Assembly: GCF_900102265.1 (NCBI RefSeq)
Contig: NZ_FNBH01000002.1
Span: 248,001 to 312,000, forward strand
DNA: 64,000 bases
Source of the DNA: Epilithonimonas hungarica
Lineage (GTDB): Bacteria; Bacteroidota; Bacteroidia; Flavobacteriales; Weeksellaceae
Direction: 5' to 3'
Part shown: positions 60,594 to 64,000 of the stretch, piece after piece
How the letters are laid out: each line of letters opens with the position of its first letter
How positions within the stretch are numbered: the stretch's first letter is position 1
Position numbers and translations under genes: made by a program
Notes under the pieces: generated by a model
Told to the model about the DNA's origin: nothing
What the model saw: only the letters and a program-made list of their open reading frames with translations
Database searches by the model: none

Positions 60594-61832
60594 TTACATG
60601 GTTACCATCTGGAAGGTTTTCTTGGATATCTGTTCCAGCAATACTTTTTTGTCTTTGTAAAACTGGTCCAACTTATCCAATTCCGCATTTCTGACGGTGA
60701 ATAAAGATACATTTTTTGTCATTTGCGTGATGAAATTCTGTTGTAATTCTTCATTAAAATCATTAGCTGTCCCGAATTTATCCTCTAAGCACAAAGCCAA
60801 TGAAATCGCAGAATTCTGCATCAAGGAAACTTTGATCTTATATTTCGCCAAAAGTGTAAAGATCAGACTGATGTGATCCTCTGCTATGAACGAGAAATCT
60901 CTTGTTTCGACATTTAGTAATGTTTGATTTTCTTTTAGAATATAACTTTCCACCAATTCATTTTCTGTAGAATTTCCGACTTTAGTACCAGGTTCTTTAG
61001 GCTCTACAAAGGATTTCACAAAGAACGGAATATTTTTCTGTTTAAGTGGCTGAAGTGTTTTCGGGTGAATTACAGATGCTCCATAATACGCCATCTCAAT
61101 AGCTTCTTCGTAAGAAATAAAGGATAACAATTCCACATTTTCGAATTTCCTGGGGTCTCCCGTCATGACTCCGGGAACATCTTTCCATATCGTCATTTCG
61201 TCTGCGTTAAGACAATAAGCGAAGATCGCAGCCGTATAATCTGAACCCTCACGCCCTAATGTCACAGTGAAATTATTGCTTTCTGAACCAATAAAGCCCT
61301 GAGTAACGTAACAATTGATCTTATCTAATTTAGAAATATTCTGTTCTGTTTCCTGCCAGTTTACGATTCCTTCTCTGTAATTGCTATCCGTTTTAATATA
61401 ATCCCTAGCATCCAACCAATGATTGAAAAACTGAATATCATTAAGATACTCGCTCAAAATCTTAGAGGAGATCATTTCCCCACAACTTACAACTTGATCG
61501 TAAACAAAATTATAATTAGGTGATTTGTTCCTTCTCAGAAAAGAATCGATATCATCAAAAAATAATGATATCTCTCCAAAAACAGGATGACCTTCTGAAA
61601 ATAGACCTTTGGCAATATCGATGTGATTTTTCTTTATCAATTCAATTTCTTGTTGATAATCCTGTTTCTTGAAATAATATTCTACCACTTTTTCCAAAGC
61701 ATTTGTAGTTTTTCCCATTGCAGAAACTACCAATAGACATTTTTCAAACCCTTGTGTTTCCAGAACCAAGGCCACATTTTTCACACCTTCAGCATCTTTT
61801 ACAGATGCACCACCAAATTTGTAAATTTTCAT
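60594..61832 (-). CDS. lysC: Aspartate kinase
   Basis: 412 residues. The kinase domain begins MKIYKFGGASVKDAEGVKNV and has VTLGREGSDYTAAIFAYCLN and IWKDVPGVMTGDPRKF with the ATP/aspartate site; the C-terminal about 110 residues form two ACT-like domains (FSFIAEDHISLIFTLLAKYK). It phosphorylates aspartate, the first step to lysine, diaminopimelate, threonine and methionine, and is usually feedback-controlled. It leads the two-gene unit with olsF. No homoserine dehydrogenase domain is fused. Confidence 0.94.
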   Translation of the reverse strand: MKIYKFGGASVKDAEGVKNVALVLETQGFEKCLLVVSAMGKTTNALEKVVEYYFKKQDYQQEIELIKKNHIDIAKGLFSEGHPVFGEISLFFDDIDSFLRRNKSPNYNFVYDQVVSCGEMISSKILSEYLNDIQFFNHWLDARDYIKTDSNYREGIVNWQETEQNISKLDKINCYVTQGFIGSESNNFTVTLGREGSDYTAAIFAYCLNADEMTIWKDVPGVMTGDPRKFENVELLSFISYEEAIEMAYYGASVIHPKTLQPLKQKNIPFFVKSFVEPKEPGTKVGNSTENELVESYILKENQTLLNVETRDFSFIAEDHISLIFTLLAKYKIKVSLMQNSAISLALCLEDKFGTANDFNEELQQNFITQMTKNVSLFTVRNAELDKLDQFYKDKKVLLEQISKKTFQMVTM

Positions 61833-62014
61833 TAGATTTTTTACCGTTAACTTTTTTATTAGAAATCAAAGAGTCGTTAATTGATTATTAACTTTCAAAA
61901 ATATTAATTATGAACGGAATATAAAAATCAGCAACATTTTTTCTAATGTTTCCAAATGAGATAATGAAACCATATTAATAAATTTATGATAAGTATCATC
62001 AAAAATCGATAAAT

Positions 62015-62049
62015 TTTGTTTCATTTGATTGAAAAAAAATTTAGTTTTG
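62015..62049 (+). promoter_or_regulatory. fbp promoter
   Basis: TAGTTTTG (62042-62049) matches TAnnTTTG; the likely start is near 62056. TTTG at 62015-62018 gives 23 nt spacing and TTTG at 62024-62027 gives 14, so the first is the better -33. Otherwise 61833-62071 shows nothing. Confidence 0.5.
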
Positions 62050-62071
62050 TAAAAAATCAAATCAACCAAAT

Positions 62072-63091
62072 ATGTCACAACAGGCTTTACAGACTTTAGG
62101 GGAATTCATTATTGAAAAGCAAGATGATTTCAAGTATTCTACCGGAGAACTTTCCCGTCTCATCAGCTCTATAAGGATTGCCACAAAAATTGTAAATCGT
62201 GAAGTCAACAAAGCTGGAATTGCCGACATTATTGGAAAAGTGGGTACGGAAAATATACAGGGAGAGGAACAACAAAAACTGGATGTTCTAGCCAACGATA
62301 TCTTCATCGCAGCATTATCACAAAGAGAAGTGGTTTGCGGAATTGCGTCCGAAGAAAATGATGATTTCATCGAGGTCAAATGTACAGAAAACGCACACCT
62401 TAGTAAATATGTGGTTTTGATCGATCCTTTGGATGGTTCTTCCAATATAGATGTGAACGTTTCCGTGGGAACCATTTTCTCTATCTACAGGAGAGTTTCT
62501 GATCCAGGAAGTCCTGTAGAGCTTAGGGATTTTTTACAGAAAGGAGTGAATCAGGTAGCTGCTGGCTATGTGGTTTACGGATCTTCTACAATGATCGTTT
62601 ACACAACCGGAAATGGCGTAAATGGATTTACGCTGGATCCCTCTATCGGTACCTATTATCTTTCTCATAAGGACATCAAGTTCCCAACTTCCGGTAAAAT
62701 CTATTCTATAAACGAAGGAAATTATGCGAAGTTCCCACAAGGTGTGAAAGATTATATCAAATATTGTCAGGAAGAAGAAGACGACAGACCTTATACTTCA
62801 AGATACATAGGTTCTTTGGTTTCTGATTTCCATAGAAATATGCTGAAGGGTGGAATTTATATTTATCCATCAACTTCACAATCTCCGAAAGGAAAACTAA
62901 GATTGCTATATGAAGCTAATCCTATGGCATTTTTGACGGAGCAAGCAGGTGGAAAATGCAGTGATGGATTCAAAAGGATCATGGAAATTGAGCCGACAGA
63001 ATTGCATCAACGCATCCCTTTTTTCTGTGGAAGTGCTGCAATGGTGACAAAAGCAGAAGAATTCATGGCAAAAGCTGTAGATAAAAACTAA
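62072..63091 (+). CDS. fbp: Fructose-1,6-bisphosphatase class I
   Basis: 339 residues. It hydrolyses fructose 1,6-bisphosphate in gluconeogenesis. The metal-binding motif is [20 protein letters not shown] with preceding [43 protein letters not shown] and [19 protein letters not shown] are all class I family positions. Short terminator follows, then menC. Confidence 0.96.
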   Translation: MSQQALQTLGEFIIEKQDDFKYSTGELSRLISSIRIATKIVNREVNKAGIADIIGKVGTENIQGEEQQKLDVLANDIFIAALSQREVVCGIASEENDDFIEVKCTENAHLSKYVVLIDPLDGSSNIDVNVSVGTIFSIYRRVSDPGSPVELRDFLQKGVNQVAAGYVVYGSSTMIVYTTGNGVNGFTLDPSIGTYYLSHKDIKFPTSGKIYSINEGNYAKFPQGVKDYIKYCQEEEDDRPYTSRYIGSLVSDFHRNMLKGGIYIYPSTSQSPKGKLRLLYEANPMAFLTEQAGGKCSDGFKRIMEIEPTELHQRIPFFCGSAAMVTKAEEFMAKAVDKN

Positions 63092-63117
63092 GATTAAAAA
63101 TTATTTAAACAATACCA

Positions 63118-63141
63118 AAGGCCGATTTTATCGGTCTTTTC
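63118..63141 (+). terminator. fbp terminator
   Basis: AAGGCCGAT and ATCGGTCTT form a stem with one wobble around TTT, followed by TTCTTATTTTT. It almost touches the menC start. Confidence 0.7.
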
Positions 63142-63142
63142 T

Positions 63143-63150
63143 TATTTTTG
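63143..63150 (+). promoter_or_regulatory. menC -7 element
   Basis: TATTTTTG matches TAnnTTTG but ends only 4 nt before the ATG at 63155, so the predicted start falls at or within the start codon: a leaderless transcript, or a different start. Confidence 0.45.
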
Positions 63151-63154
63151 CAGA

Positions 63155-64000
63155 ATGAAGACCGCAAAATTCCATCAATATATTCTGAATTTCAAACGTC
63201 CTGGCGGAACTTCGCGAGGCGTTCTCAACACCAAAGAAACTTACTTTATCGAAATCTTCGAAGATGACAAAAAAGGAATTGGAGAATGCTCCCTTTTCCG
63301 AGGATTGAGTTTTGATGACGATGATGATTATGAAGATGCCTTGGACTGGGCTTGTCGTAATATCAATTTGACATTGGGTGAATTACAGGAAGAACTCGTC
63401 AATCATCCTTCTATTATTTTTGGTATAGAGCAAGCTTTGCTTAATTTAGAACATCAGGGAGATCTCTATTTTCCAAGTGATTTTACAGAAGGAAAAAATT
63501 CGATTAAAATCAATGGATTGATCTGGATGGGAGATGCGGATTATATGCAATCTCAAATAGAGGAAAAATTAAACAACAATTTCACTTGCATCAAACTAAA
63601 AATCGGAACTGATTGGGATTCTGAAAAAGAAATATTAAAATCCATCAGAAAGAAATTCCCGAAAGATAAAATCGAGCTCCGTGTAGATGCAAACGGTGCT
63701 TTTTCTCCGGAGAAGGCTAAAATTGTCTTGCAAGAATTGGCAGATTTGGAGATTCATTCAATAGAACAACCAATACAAGCAGGAAACTGGAAAACAATGG
63801 CAGAACTTTGCGAAAACACACCAACTCCGATCGCCCTGGATGAAGAATTAATAGGTGTTTTGAATATCGAATCAAAAAAAGAACTTCTCAAAGAAATCAA
63901 TCCACAATATATTATTTTAAAACCAAGTTTGATTGGTGGATTTTCCGGTTCAGATGAATGGATTGCTTTAGCCGAAAAAAATAATATTGGCTGGTGGATT
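63155..64000 (+). CDS. menC: o-succinylbenzoate synthase (enolase superfamily), partial
   Basis: The first 282 codons are visible; the 3' end runs off the window. MenC dehydrates SHCHC to o-succinylbenzoate for menaquinone, the quinone of these bacteria. The N-terminus is MKTAKFHQYILNFKRPGGTS, with GIGECSLFRGLSF. The catalytic barrel shows CIKLKIGTD (Lys pair), ELRVDANGAFS (Asp ligand), SIEQPI (Glu) and PIALDEELIG (Asp), followed by YIILKPSLIGGFSG with the second acid/base Lys. Other enolase-superfamily activities are less likely. Confidence 0.9.
   Translation, partial: MKTAKFHQYILNFKRPGGTSRGVLNTKETYFIEIFEDDKKGIGECSLFRGLSFDDDDDYEDALDWACRNINLTLGELQEELVNHPSIIFGIEQALLNLEHQGDLYFPSDFTEGKNSIKINGLIWMGDADYMQSQIEEKLNNNFTCIKLKIGTDWDSEKEILKSIRKKFPKDKIELRVDANGAFSPEKAKIVLQELADLEIHSIEQPIQAGNWKTMAELCENTPTPIALDEELIGVLNIESKKELLKEINPQYIILKPSLIGGFSGSDEWIALAEKNNIGWWI

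Overview
The window looks like chromosome of a Flavobacteriia member, most likely family Weeksellaceae (Chryseobacterium/Epilithonimonas-like). The evidence is AT-rich DNA, many secreted proteins ending in a type IX secretion (T9SS) type A sorting domain, Bacteroidota-type promoters (TTTG, about 20 nt, TAnnTTTG), a SusC/FecA-style outer-membrane receptor, GT117/DUF2723 and GT87 glycosyltransferases, a lysine 6-transaminase, and lipid genes typical of gliding bacteria. No phage, integrase, transposase, rRNA operon or CRISPR array was found. Most of the window is ordinary chromosomal housekeeping with accessory islets.

Layout. 1-3881 (minus): glycan operon of GT4 (cut by the left edge), polysaccharide deacetylase, GT2 and GT87. 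3949-9023 (minus): dapD, an NlpC/P60 lipoprotein, tRNA-Ala(GGC), a DUF2007 protein, and a lysine catabolic pair (lysine 6-transaminase plus ALDH7-type dehydrogenase). 9100-15400: DoxX, era, a T9SS protein, an NrnA-type DHH phosphoesterase, a lipoprotein/hydrolase/DUF1304 operon and an orphan exbD. 15435-22441: GNAT, dsbD, a GxxExxY protein between two palindromic repeats, tilS, an OmpA lipoprotein, an O-methyltransferase and a second NlpC/P60 enzyme. 22492-26220: a TonB-dependent receptor and kdsA. 26408-29076: an islet of SDR, GlcG-like protein, AraC regulator and membrane protein, preceded by a direct-repeat operator candidate. 29119-35825: DUF1697, a 1161-residue GT117, then a cysteine-synthase-like enzyme beside an alpha-oxoamine synthase, best read as a sulfonolipid (capnine) pair. 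35900-42995: serine hydrolase, MazG-like protein, tag, a fused UMP synthase, and a peptidase-like/outer-membrane-barrel fusion. 43071-52085: secreted T9SS proteins (one a metzincin-type protease) around a TPR histidine kinase and LuxR-type regulator. 52245-64000: a 1080-residue outer-membrane protein, mercaptopyruvate sulfurtransferase and threonine dehydrogenase with back-to-back promoters, a degenerate deacetylase, two tandem tRNA-Phe genes, an OlsF-like ornithine-lipid synthase, aspartate kinase, fbp and a menC gene cut by the right edge.

Themes. Several genes build the Bacteroidota envelope: phosphorus-free lipids (sulfonolipid and ornithine lipid), KDO for LPS, surface glycans, T9SS cargo and outer-membrane proteins. 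Intergenic regions carry repeated palindromic elements. Three share the arm AACCACATAGACAC(A)ATAG, and others appear to supply terminators or promoter boxes. The points most worth a second look are the cysteate synthase/acyltransferase pair, the peptidase-like fusion that lacks HExxH and whose start codon lies in a terminator hairpin, the repeat-flanked GxxExxY gene, the degenerate deacetylase, the AraC operator repeats, and the sensor kinase next to secreted cargo.
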